The position numbers and the translations under genes were made by a program. Of a stretch of 64,000 nt of DNA, positions 31,055 to 42,200 are shown piece after piece. Under the pieces are notes generated by a model. The model made no database searches and was not told where the DNA came from. It saw nothing but the letters and a program-made list of their open reading frames with translations. The DNA comes from Hortaea werneckii (taxonomy: Eukaryota > Ascomycota > Dothideomycetes > Mycosphaerellales > Teratosphaeriaceae). The DNA is taken from the NCBI GenBank assembly GCA_037044905.1, contig JBAOKB010000171.1, positions 53,408-117,407 on the forward strand, written 5' to 3'. Positions within the stretch are counted from its first letter, which is position 1, and each line of letters begins with the position of its first letter.

Positions 31055-32974
31055 ATGTTACGATACCCATTCGTCTGTCCTCCATGCGAGGCCAGAGCCA
31101 TCTCGCGCATCCTCCACCCATGGACAGGAGCCTCTTCGTCCTGCGCCGCTTCGACGCTGCAGAATCGCAGACAACCCTCTCGCATGACCCTGTCCGACAA
31201 CGTTGCTAGAGGCCCGCCTAAATCCCGCGATGGCGACCATGGCAAAAGTCGCCCCGCCGCCAGACGATCGAGAAATACGCCCTTTGGCGGCATGAACATC
31301 ACCGAACCGCCACGCTCCTTCCAAGACAGCCGACAAGGTGGATACAAGGGCAGAATCTCAGCCGCAGAGCAGAGACGGGCCAGTCGTCATGTCAAGTCGA
31401 CGCAGAAGTCACGAGGCGAGGGGAAAGACAGCAGAGACCCGATGAAAGCGCTCAAGATGCAACGGGCGCTGGCCAATGTCTCGTACGAGCGGCGTGGACG
31501 GGTGAAGCAGGAGTTGGCGGAGCGGGACAGCTTTGATGAATTCGATTTACTCCCCATCATCAAAGAGAGCATCCCCCGGCAGGCGTTAGGAGGCATGACA
31601 GATGTCAGCCCCACCCCGATCCAGCGACTCGCCATCCCGGCGCTGTTAGGGACGGAGGAGGGCAAGAGGCGGCGCAAGCGAAAGGAGCTCGTCCCAGACG
31701 GAGGCAAGAAAGAGATGCAGCAATTCCTGCTCGCCGCCGAGACGGGCTCAGGCAAGACGCTAGCATACATCCTCCCCATCATCGACGCCATCAAGCGAGC
31801 GGAAAAGGCCGAACAAGAGCAACAACGAACCCAGGCTGCCCAGCAAGAACGACAGGACCGGGCATTTGAGGTCGAAGCCCCCGATGTCGACGAGCCTCAT
31901 CCATCCACCGGCCGACCCCGCGCCATCATCCTGCTCCCCACCTCGGAGCTCGTGGCCCAGGTCGGCGCGCTGGTCAAATCCCTTTCCCACACCATCAAGT
32001 TCCGTTCCGCCCTGATCAGCTCTTCCTTCACCGCGACCGTCATCCGCTCCCGTCTCTTCTCCCCCGGCGGCATCGACATCGTCATCTCCACCCCGCACCT
32101 CCTAAGCAGCATCACGGAAAGCGATCCCAACGTGCTCAGCCGCGTCACGCACCTCGTGATCGACGAAGCGGACTCCCTACTCGACCGCTCCTTCTCGCCC
32201 ACCACCTCGGCCATCGTCGACCGCGCCACGCCTTCCCTGCAGCAGCTCGTCCTCTGCTCCGCCACCATCCCCCGCAGCCTCGACTCCTACGTCCACAAAC
32301 GCTTCCCCGCCGCCCGCCGCCTCGTCACCCCCAACCTCCACGCCATCCCGCGCCGGGTCCAACTCAGCGTCGTCGACATCGACAAGGTCCCCTACCAAGG
32401 CAACCGGGATCTCGCCTGCGCGCAAACCATCTGGGACATCGGCAAGGAAGCGCAGGAGCTTGGTGGCGAGCCGGAACGCGGTGGTACAGCCTTAGCATCC
32501 GCCAGCGAACGCAAAATCGTCGTCTTCGTCAACGAGCGCGAGAAGACGGTCGAACTAGCCACCTACCTCCAGAGCAAAGGCATCCCCGCCACCGCCTTAT
32601 CCCGCGACTCAGACGACCGCAAACAAGCCGCGATCCTCGCCGAATTCACCGGCGTCCCTACACCCACCACCACCACCACCACCACCAGCACTACCAGCAC
32701 ACCAACCCCCCGCACCACCCCGCGCGGTGTCTTAGCCAACACCAAAGTCCTCGTAATGACCGACCTCGGCTCGCGCGGGATCGACACCCTCGCCGTCAAG
32801 CACGTCGTCCTGTACGACGTCCCCCATACGAGTATAGATTTCATCCACCGATTAGGAAGGGTCGGGAGGATGGGACGGCGAGGACGCGGGGTCGTGTTGG
32901 TGGGACGGCATGATCGACGGGATGTGGTGAGGGAGGTTAGGGAGGGGATGTTTAGGGGACAGGCGCTGATTTAG
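31055..32974 (+). CDS. MRH4: Mitochondrial DEAD-box RNA helicase MRH4
   Basis: ATP-dependent RNA helicase required for assembly of the mitochondrial large ribosomal subunit. It is a single exon of 639 residues. The N-terminus is Arg/Ser-rich with almost no acidic residues, as expected of a mitochondrial presequence. Helicase motifs in order are Q (SPTPIQRLAIPAL), I (AAETGSGKT, near 227), Ia (LPTSELVAQV), Ib (VISTPHLL), II (VIDEAD, near 367), III (LCSATIP), V (MTDLGSRGID) and VI (HRLGRVGRMGRRGRG, near 595). A low-complexity Thr tract encoded by an ACC microsatellite (about 32665-32690) sits in the second RecA domain between motifs IV and V. The gene ends shortly after motif VI, typical of MRH4. 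Confidence 0.93.
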   Translation: MLRYPFVCPPCEARAISRILHPWTGASSSCAASTLQNRRQPSRMTLSDNVARGPPKSRDGDHGKSRPAARRSRNTPFGGMNITEPPRSFQDSRQGGYKGRISAAEQRRASRHVKSTQKSRGEGKDSRDPMKALKMQRALANVSYERRGRVKQELAERDSFDEFDLLPIIKESIPRQALGGMTDVSPTPIQRLAIPALLGTEEGKRRRKRKELVPDGGKKEMQQFLLAAETGSGKTLAYILPIIDAIKRAEKAEQEQQRTQAAQQERQDRAFEVEAPDVDEPHPSTGRPRAIILLPTSELVAQVGALVKSLSHTIKFRSALISSSFTATVIRSRLFSPGGIDIVISTPHLLSSITESDPNVLSRVTHLVIDEADSLLDRSFSPTTSAIVDRATPSLQQLVLCSATIPRSLDSYVHKRFPAARRLVTPNLHAIPRRVQLSVVDIDKVPYQGNRDLACAQTIWDIGKEAQELGGEPERGGTALASASERKIVVFVNEREKTVELATYLQSKGIPATALSRDSDDRKQAAILAEFTGVPTPTTTTTTTSTTSTPTPRTTPRGVLANTKVLVMTDLGSRGIDTLAVKHVVLYDVPHTSIDFIHRLGRVGRMGRRGRGVVLVGRHDRRDVVREVREGMFRGQALI

Positions 32975-33212
32975 ACTAGGAGGAGATTGTTAGGGGTGGG
33001 GTCGAGGAAGGGGGAGTGGGGAGTGGGGAGGGAGGGTGGGGTTTACGGCGGAAACGATGATGGGCGAAAGCCAGAGTTTCCGCATAGGAGATTTTGGTCC
33101 TCTGCGGCGACGGTCACTGGTTCATGTACCTGGACCCTCTCTCTCTCTGTTCGTGTGGATTTGGCATGGGTGGATACATGCACGACGGACTTCCGGCACG
33201 CACTTTCTCCTC

Positions 33213-33213
<1 letters not shown>

Positions 33214-33248
<35 letters not shown>
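33214..33248. repeat. Uninterrupted poly(C) tract, 35 nt
   Basis: 35 consecutive C on the plus strand, 240 nt past the MRH4 stop codon, so poly(C) in the MRH4 sense. Confidence 0.9.
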
Positions 33249-33417
33249 ACGGCCTCATCCACTACACTGTACTCATATGTAGCAAGTTGTCCTTCCTCCT
33301 GAAGAAATCTCCTTCCTCCGGCTCTTCTACTACATGCGCGACCTTTTCGAGCAAAAGAAATCCAAAGCCTTATCTGACTTCTTAATCCCGTTGTCCTGCT
33401 AAAACGGAAGCGTGGGC

Positions 33418-33461
33418 AAAAAAAAAAAAAAAAAAAAAAAAAAAGAGAGAGAGAGAGAGAA
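33418..33461. repeat. Poly(A)27 followed by a GA repeat
   Basis: 27 consecutive A on the plus strand (33418-33444) run directly into a GA dinucleotide repeat. It could be a microsatellite or the tail scar of a retroposed RNA. No target-site duplication is evident by eye. Confidence 0.7.
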
Positions 33462-33587
33462 AAGAAGAGAGAGAAAAAAAATTCTACGCTATGCCTCTCT
33501 CATCCTCCCTACTACTCTCCCTTCAGTCCTTGGTTCTACTCTTTCGAATCCTATAATTATGTGCTTGTGTTCCCCCGCTCAGGGCGA

Positions 33588-33588
<1 letters not shown>

Positions 33589-33633
<45 letters not shown>
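33589..33633. repeat. Uninterrupted poly(G) tract, 45 nt
   Basis: 45 consecutive G on the plus strand, 615 nt past the MRH4 stop and 914 nt past the stop of the minus-strand dehydrogenase, in whose sense it is poly(C). Confidence 0.9.
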
Positions 33634-33634
<1 letters not shown>

Positions 33635-34307
33635 GAAAGCAGAAAAGCGGAAAGCGGAAAGCGGACAGAGAAGTTCGAACGGCATTGAGGGACTTGTTTG
33701 GTTTAAGAGCTTCATGGTTCGTTAATTTTGGGGTTTTTCATGTCTAAGGGTTTTGTGGAGGGGCAAGAGAGCATGTGGTGATTGTTTTTTTCTTGTCCCA
33801 CCTTGTTTTTTTTTTTTCTCTTCTTTTTTCTTTTTTCTTCTTTTTTTCTTCCTTTTTTTTTCCCTCTCTAAGAGAATACGTTGTATTTCGTCTTAATTCC
33901 ATTCCTACTTTCGTGACGGAAAAATCAATTAATCACTAGGAGGTGTGCGGTGGTGAAGGGTGGTGATTGTTTGTGGTGGTAGTGGTATGAAGGAATGGGA
34001 AGGGAGGTTTGGGGAAAGAATGGAGTTTCCTTTCTCTCCCCTTCCCCCTCTTTCTGTTGTGCCACCTTCTTGTGGTAATACCGTCATTCTAATCGAACTG
34101 GAAGGTGATGGTGAGGGTTCACATGCAGTGAGAGCATCTCCGGTGAGGTGGAAGGAAGTGAAATACTTCAGAAGTTTCAAGCAGGGTTTTCTATCGCTCT
34201 CGTAGTATGCTGGAGAGAAGCCACCACCATCTCCGGCCAAATTGCACACTTAGCCAGCAATTGCGCACTTACCCAAGTAATAGGGGGGTGAGCGGGGGGG
34301 AAAAAAA

Positions 34308-34340
<33 letters not shown>
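34308..34340. repeat. Uninterrupted poly(G) tract, 33 nt
   Basis: 33 consecutive G on the plus strand, preceded by seven A. In the sense of the minus-strand dehydrogenase it is poly(C), beginning 207 nt past that gene's stop codon. Confidence 0.9.
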
Positions 34341-34341
<1 letters not shown>

Positions 34342-34546
34342 GATGGGGTTGTAACTTCTTATTGTACACTATAGAATACACAAAAGGGTTCACATCCGAC
34401 CACTCCTCGCGAACTCCGGGCCGGCGTTTCCCCAGTTCCATGCACATACATCAGAATCCCGAGTAACTCAAAGGGAAAGAAAAAAAATAACAAAAAAGAG
34501 ATTCAGTACAGCGTCAAGAACACCTCCCCACCCCTCATCCCCGACA

Positions 34547-35804
34547 TCACCACTCCTGCACCTCCCCCTCCCCTTTACTCCTCACATTCGCATTAGCCCA
34601 ATACCTCCCACTCTCTCCCCCAACATCTCCAAACCCCAATCTCACGGGGATAGCAGCGCCCTGCTCGGGGGTCTTGGGCGGGGAAAGATTCCCACTCCCG
34701 ACTAATCTGCCCATGTCCGTGGCGATCCACCCGGGACAGCAGCAGTTGATGGCGAGGTTGGGGTTTTGGCGCGCGAGGAGCGCGGTCAGGGCGTTGACGA
34801 GGGATTTGGAGACGGAGTAGGAGCGTTGCGGGGGTCCGAAGCCGGAGGCGTTTTCGGTGGAGGTTTGGACGGATTTCTGGGGTGGGGATTGAAGGGTTAG
34901 TTTCAACTGAGGCTACGCGGGAAGGGAGAATGGGTGATAAAGGAATTTGGATCGTAGGAAGACGGAAAGGGGGTTGGGACGTACGAGGAAGTCGTCGGCG
35001 AGCTGGTCAAGGTCTTGCTGCGAGGCGTTCGGGTTACGGAAGCGCTGACGCATCGCTTCGCTGTAGGGTTTCAGGCTCGAGCCGACGGAGGACATGTTGA
35101 CGATGCGGCCGTTCTTGGCCATGATGGGGAGGAAGGCATGACACATCTGGTGGAGCGCAACCGGTATCGTTAGTATTAATATCGACATAACCCCAGGAGG
35201 CAAGACCGCGAAGGCTAAAGGTAGGGTATAATTGGGAGCGGCAAATCCAACACAGTTGAATTTCTGGTAAATGTCATGCGAGTATAATAAACAAAACAAA
35301 ACGGTGAGAAAAAAAAAAGGAGAAAGAAATTCTCGTCACCTACCTCCCTCACACCCCTATAATTAACATCCAAAGTCGTCCTGGCATTCTCATACCCATA
35401 CCTCGCATCCAAATTGACACCGGCATTGTTAATCAGCACATCCACCAACCCCACCCGCTTCACCTCGTCCGCCAAAGCCGTGATACTCTCCCGGCTCGAG
35501 ACGTCGAGTTTCGGGTACAGGATCTCGCGCTGCGGATCCGAGTTGGTGAGGGAGGCGAAACCGATATCCTCGCCTTTCCGCGACGCGGCGAAGAGTTTGA
35601 GGGGCGTGACGTCCGGACGGGAGAGGATCAGTTTGCAGATTGCTTGGCCGATACCGCGGTTCTGTTTTCCTTCGAATACTAATGATTAGCTCATGTTTTA
35701 ATGTGCTGCGCGGGAGGGGTTTGTGATTTAGGGGTATCGGAGGAAGAAGAGACGGATGGGATTCGTACCGCGCCCGTCACGACTACGATTTTGGGGGATG
35801 GCAT
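34547..35804 (-). CDS. Short-chain dehydrogenase, carbonyl-reductase type
   Basis: NAD(P)H-dependent oxidoreductase with a classical Rossmann fold, most like carbonyl reductase 1-type enzymes. Exons are 35804-35769, 35661-35344, 35146-34985 and 34876-34547 (281 residues), all joined in phase 0. The cofactor motif TGANRGIGQ is split by the first intron. NNAG lies at residues 90-93, the catalytic Ser is in VNMSSVGS (near 137), and Tyr192 and Lys196 are in RSYSVSK. PGWIATDMG follows the active site as usual. The insertion between Ser and Tyr, containing SEAMRQRFRNPNASQQDLDQ, is characteristic of the carbonyl-reductase subgroup. The substrate is unknown. The third exon is preceded by a longer 197-nt intron. 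Confidence 0.92.
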
Positions 35805-36255
35805 ATCATCGACTTAATCGTTACGAAAACCGTGTGCGATGGTGGAAATGTAAATGATGGAACTTTTTTTTCTGCAATAACAGGAGTCGACGTCTTGCGC
35901 GAGACGTGCATTTAAGAATCGGGAAATAGGACCTACAATGAGATCATGGAGCCGTGCACGGACACTGTTCTGGCAGTGAGCTATATTGTTGCAGGGGCAT
36001 ACCTCGACACGCTGAAAGCACATATCCAACACGTTGCGCACAGTACATCGTTCAAGATATTGAATCTGATTCATTGCAAAAGTTCACGCAGCTACAATTG
36101 GGTATCTAATGCTCGGCCGTAAACCCCGTATTCGTGACCGTATCACATATCTCGTCACTTCAATCCCTTCCTAGGCAATGTTCTCCCTTCCCTCCATAGA
36201 CTTCAATTCCTGGAAACCATCCATTGCTTGCTCTCACAACTCCACTCATAGATCA
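35805..36255. other. Intergenic region, dehydrogenase start / deubiquitinase stop
   Basis: 451 bases between two minus-strand genes, holding the dehydrogenase promoter and the deubiquitinase 3' flank. I see no TATA box, RNA gene or repeat. Confidence 0.4.
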
Positions 36256-39200
36256 TCAGCGATCTAAAGCATCGCTATCATCGCTGAGGTCGTCATCGCC
36301 TTCAGCATCACCATCTTCATCAAACTCCGCCACAGAGCCCGAATCCTCTGCCTCGGTTGAAGGTCTCCCATCCGGCAACGACATGTCTGCTAGAGTCTGC
36401 TCCTCCCAGCCGTCTAGCTCCTCCAGAGTGTTATCGATCAGATTCAGAGTCGTCCTCGACTCATCAAGCTCCGTCAATAATTCGCGGTCAATGACACCGC
36501 CTCCATTTCCACTATTGTCTCCCCCAGTCATTTCTCGCACGCCCTCGTGCAGCAACTCCAGCCAATTCTTCACCACTTTCATCGTCGCGAGCCTCTCCTC
36601 ATACTGATGTCGCCCTTCTTCCCTGTCATAGCCATGCTTAAGAGAAGCCGTACAATTACGAGCTAGGGACCGAGACAAGCGAAGTCGGCTTGCCGTGCTC
36701 GGATCAATTGCAGACGTGGCCGGAAAGACGTATTTCTGAAGCCATGACTGTGTCTTACTCCGCACCTTGGGAGCTTCGTCTTGCAAGAATCCTTCCGCCC
36801 AATGCTCAGCGCTTTCGATTGCCTCCACAGGGACCATGCGGTAGAGGTGACAGTAGAACTGCAACACATTCTCGCCCATCGAGGCCCACAGTGGTAGGTT
36901 CTTACCCAGTTGCTGCAACAGCGGGCGCACGTCTCTCTCCCGGGACTTCATGGCCTTGACGAGATGGTACGTGATTTGAAGCATCGCGACAAGATTGTTC
37001 TCCTCGTGATCGAAACGGGACATCATTGTATCCTCGATACCTCTCAATAGGCTTGTGTTGGAAGTCTTGCCAGCCAGAAGTCCAACCAGAAGTCCAGGAG
37101 GGAACGCATCATAGTTTGGTGTCGGCGGGCAGTGGACGCAGCCGAGGAATATCAGGTACCAGATTTTGGCGTTGTTTACCGGCACACTGATTGAGATTCG
37201 GCGGACCTCTTCGATTGTCAAGCACACCATACCGCTGTCATTGATCTCATGCAGCCCAGATTGTCGCGATTGGTGCTCGCCAGCAAGGTCGTCAAGTCCA
37301 GCAAGGTCAACGAATCCGGCAAGGACCTCGTATAAGAAGAGAAAGACCGGACTCAAATCGAGCGTCTGCTCCTTCATATTGTTCCAGAGGCCCCAATGCT
37401 GTCGTTTGTTCTCGTCACCCATAATGTGGAGATATGCAATATCCAACACACTTAAGAGGTAGCCCTTGTCCAAAACAGCAGCTGTTTCCTTTGCACCCAT
37501 CCCTGCTATTGATGCAGGGAGCATCAGGTATTGCCTGCATCGAGGATACACGGTCTCGATATTAGACAGCTGCGATGCGTGGGTCGTAAGCATGCGCTCT
37601 ACAATCTCGGAGTATGCCGCAGACTCTCCCTCTCTCAGACGTTGCAAGCACGCCATAACTATCTCCGTAGCCGCTTGGATACAGATCGCATCTTCGTGTC
37701 TCCACATGACTGCGCAGAAGTCCGGCAATGAGAGCATCGTGTCGGCCAGCACCTCACTGAAGTGGATATGCTGCGAGTCAATGATCGATTTCATACACTG
37801 TGAAGCTGCCTTGGCCTTGGGGGCTGCCGCTCGATCTGTAAAGACTGCTCGCAGAAGGTAGTGCGCAGCCAAAGTTGCGACTGGCTCGACATCGTTCGGC
37901 GAATCTTGCTTGCCGGCTGAAGCAGCACCAATAAGCCATTCGGTAAAGTTCGCGAATCCAGGCGCGAACATGTGCGCTATTCGGTACCGCCACATTCTAT
38001 CCCAGGAGATGTCTCTCGAAATTTGTTGTGGCGGCTCTGCGCGTAGCGGCATCTGATGCGCCGTTTGCGGGCTCTGGACTGCTTGCATAGAAGACTGTGC
38101 CTGCTGATTGAGATTGGATCGTCGTCGGTAAAACAGCACATAGGCATTGTTGGTGCGCTCCTGGCCATTGGAATACTTCAAGCCGCCGAAACATTCTGGT
38201 TGTACTTGTGCGAAGGTGTGATACGTTGGGCTTACAGTGTCTTCGAGGCGAACCCACTTGGCAGAGTTCGCGAACCTGCAGTAAGACCAATAGTGTCCAA
38301 ACCCGAGATCGCCTTGATGTACGATCACACCGACAAGGTCGAAAATGTCCGGCTTCGTCTCCTGTTGTGGGTGCTCAAGATGTTCTCGTTCAAACTGGGC
38401 CATGTCTATGTGCTCCGGGAATTCAAATCGATCGTTGACCTTACCCTCCAGACCCATCATGGACTCAAAGGTGAAGCGCTTGAGACAGAATGTTAGATGA
38501 TCCGGCACCCGGTCTAAGCATGTCCGTTTCATCGCATCAACGAGGCGACCTGAACCAGTGTCGCATGTCTGGCATCGGTATTTGTTGGCGCCTTGCATCG
38601 GCTCCCCTTGCACGAACTCGCTGAGACTCTCGAATAGAGTTGCCTTGTTCTTCACGGTGATTGAGAGGTCGTTGAACGGCTCGGTCGAGGTAGATACATG
38701 TCCGCATGCGCCTCTGATCTGCGAGAGAAAGCTGCCACTGTAAGAGCTTGCAAGAGCTTTTCTATGCTCTTGGTCCGGCATGCTCTCCTCGAGACAGTTG
38801 AGAAAGGTGCCGTAGAACGTGTGAACATCTTCCTGGTTCCCGATGGCAATGTCCAAATACTCAGCGAGCTCGTGCGTTGAGGCATAGGGCTGGACCCCAT
38901 CCTGCATTTGAGCAAAAAGCCTTTGCACGCACATAAGGAAACCTTGCTTCTGAATTTCAACGATTGGACTTTCGAAGACGAGCTTTCGCAACGCAAAATT
39001 GTTAAAGAGTTGCTGTAAGAGCGAGTTCATATAACAGGTCATCCCCAAATTAGTGAGGCCAGCATGTTGACCGATGGGTCGAATCCAGCCTTCTAAGCCA
39101 GGGAAGAATTCAGCACCGGGCGGAAGAGGGCCATGGGTTATAGTGTTCTGAACAGCCTCGATCAGGGCAAGAAAATCGTCCGGAGTTTCGCAGGTCGACT

Positions 39201-42200
39201 TGACGAGAGAGAAAGCTTCGTCTCTGGTTCCTGAGTTGATCGCCCGGCGCTCGTTGGGAAACAGCAGTCTCGCAAAAACCTCAGAGGACAGATTGCCAAG
39301 GTTGATCGGCTTCTTGAAACTCTTCAAAGTGTTGACTCCTATGCCAAGAAGCCGCAAGAGACCAAGCATGGCAGGATCTCCGACTGGCAGTTCAGGCGAC
39401 TCGAAGTGGGAATAGGAAAGCAGCTTTTGCACAAGCATCTGAACTAGATCTCGCATGGCTGACTCGTCTTCCTGGAGTTTCGTATTGCGGGCAAGGGTAT
39501 TAGCAGACACGTTGAAGAATGCTCCTGTTGCGCCCGGGGCAAGTAACGCTTCGTCGAGACAGGCCGCGATGACAGCCCAAAACTTCTCCGTCCTGTCAGT
39601 CGGTGCCGCCTCATCCACAGAAAAGTTGTCTATGGCGGTGGCAACGCCAGTGCTGACTGATGAATCGGAGTCTAGGAGGAGACCAGCATGTAGCTCGATC
39701 CGACGAGGATCGCTCATGAACTTCTCCCAGACGGTAGTATCGATGCGACAGGCCTCAAGAAAGACCTTGTAGAGAGACACCAGAAGCTGCTGACGGATAG
39801 GCGGATCAAACGTCTGGACTGAGCGAAGCACCTTGAGAATGTGCTCCGCAACGGCTGACGCCAGAGCTTCTGGGTGCGGGAAGTAAGACTCGGTTACCAT
39901 ATCTCGCGGTCTCTCTATGGCGCTGTTAGCGAAGTCATTTGGCAAGACAGACATCGATCTCGCACCTTGAAGGAACAGCATAAGGCACCACAGCGTCTGC
40001 AGAAAGATGCCAGGAGCCTCCAAACGACTCTGGTCTATCACACAGTCGACAAGCAAATGAACGCCCCTCAAGACATAGTTCAAGTCTGCAATGCCAAACT
40101 TTGCATAAGTGCCCAGGAAGAGCCGCAACAGGTGTATTGTATAGGTCGTTCTGTAATGTTTGTCCATGGGCAGCAGCTCGGACGCTGAGGTAGGGGCGTG
40201 GAGTATGCGGTATGCGGCCGACTCAGACGGTCTGAGCGTCGATAGTAGTTGTCCTACGGACTGTGCGATCGCTGGTGGGCCGTCTAAAAAGTGCTCTAGT
40301 CGATCATGGTGTAACACGAGCTCTTGTTCAAAAGGGCCAAGCTCAGGCAACATTTTAGCAAAGCTGCATGACGAGTCGTAAACAGGGTAGGCGGTGACAA
40401 CATTGTCGACTTGAACACCGCCTTCACCAATGGTCTTGAAAGGCTCTGCAGCAACATCGACGGCCTTGCCTCCAACGATTAAACGCACGAGCTTGGCGCC
40501 CGTACGCTCTTGCAGCGCATCCACGAGCTGTTGAAAAGTCGATGCCATGGAACACAGTGTTTGAATGTCTTCTTGCGGACGTCCCGGCGCGCATACTTGT
40601 ACTGTAAAGCGTAGCAAGTTCTGACCATTTGCATCCTCTAGGAGGATCGAATTTGGGGTTGCGAGGGTCTTAAAGATGTGCAGCGTCTCGCGGGACTTTC
40701 CACACAAGGTCTCAAGGAGGCGGATCGCGCGGCGAAACTCGTCAACCCGCGCTTCGTCATCGAACACCGAAAAGTCTTTGTATCTTGAGCATATGTCATC
40801 AACGGATGTCTTAAGAAACTCGACTTGGCACTTAATCGAAGGCCCCTTGTCTTCAAACTTTTGCGGATTCTCGAACAGCAGGATTTGCACTCCCTCAAAG
40901 GCGAAATCACCAGCGCCTTTACCTGGACATTCAACCGCGAAGCGTACAAGCGCTTGCCACAGTGGCTGTTGCAGTAACGCCGAGTACTGGGTTTCGAATT
41001 CTGCGCTCAGCACCTGCTCGATGAGTCGATGGCGCACCATTGTGATGAGATGAGGGGTGGCCAGTTTTGCAGGCAAGGCTGGAATTTGTACCTGCGAGTA
41101 ACGCTCGAAAAGCCGTTTTGCTGCCGTCCGAGGAGTAATGATTTTGCATAAATTGACCAGATGAGCCCAAGCAATATCACGAGCCACATGGTTCCCAGCT
41201 TGTGGCCCGAAAAGGGATTCAAACAGTCTATCGCAGAGGTCGTCGTCGTCCGTGCATGCCAATCCCAAAAGATATGTTGCAACGCTAATGCGGCACGAAA
41301 GATGCTCAAACAATCGCGCTGGGTCTGCCTCGCCACTTTCAAAAATTTGGCGTTCGAAGTTGCAAAGTTCATTCACGACTTCCTCGGGTGGTAGCATCGC
41401 TAAAAGACTTTTGCCTTCTCCGGATTGGATGCCTTTAGCGAGTAAGCAGTCCAGCACTTTGAAAGCGGCCGTTGATGAAGGCCCAGTCTTGGTGACATGA
41501 GGAACGCATCGCTCGTAGATCTGTAGCTTGTCTTCCAGAGGGAAGGTCGTAGCCGCATGGATCTCTTGCATGGCTAAGTGCAGGTATTGCTGGAAACGGG
41601 GCAAAGACTCGTTTGCATGAATGTGCATCAGCAAATCCAGAGCAAGCAGAACGATGGTCAAGCGATCTTGAAGTGCAGTGGTAGCTGGCATGCTTTCATG
41701 CAAACAAAAAAGGGCCGTGTTCAATGTTGCGAGAGCAGCGTGGTTAGAGATTGGCGCAAGCGGCGTCACAGTAAACTTGCGAACGACGTAGTGAAGCTGT
41801 TGGAAGCTCAAATGCCGACATGTCCGTTCCAGGACGCGGTAGGCAGCCTGTACAAAATCGGCCTCGACGCTGGTCGTGCATGCATTCCAGATTGCGTCCG
41901 TCTCGAAGTCTGTATAGTTGAAAGTCACCGCAAGGAAGGCGACAATCTGCTCGCTATGTTCAACGATATTTGCGTGGGATTCTGCGCTAAAGATGTATTC
42001 GATCAATGCATTCTTGCGGAGGAACCGTGCGGCATGCTGGATGAGGGGGTGATCAACTCCCTCGGCAGTGGTTTTGCAGCATTTGTTGTACCAAGCTGCA
42101 AGCTTAGCGCACATCATGGATATACCGTAATTGCGCACATCCATGATACCGCTCAAGATGAAGGCTCGGTGCGCTTGTAATTCCCATGCTGCTCGGAGAA

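Larger units (their letters stand above)
32975..34546. other. 1.6 kb convergent region rich in homopolymers
   Basis: This gap lies between the stops of MRH4 (+) and the short-chain dehydrogenase (-). It contains three poly(C)/poly(G) tracts, an A27 run grading into a GA repeat, and a T-rich stretch at 33784-33870. ORFs are low-complexity only. No gene or RNA recognised. Confidence 0.5.
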
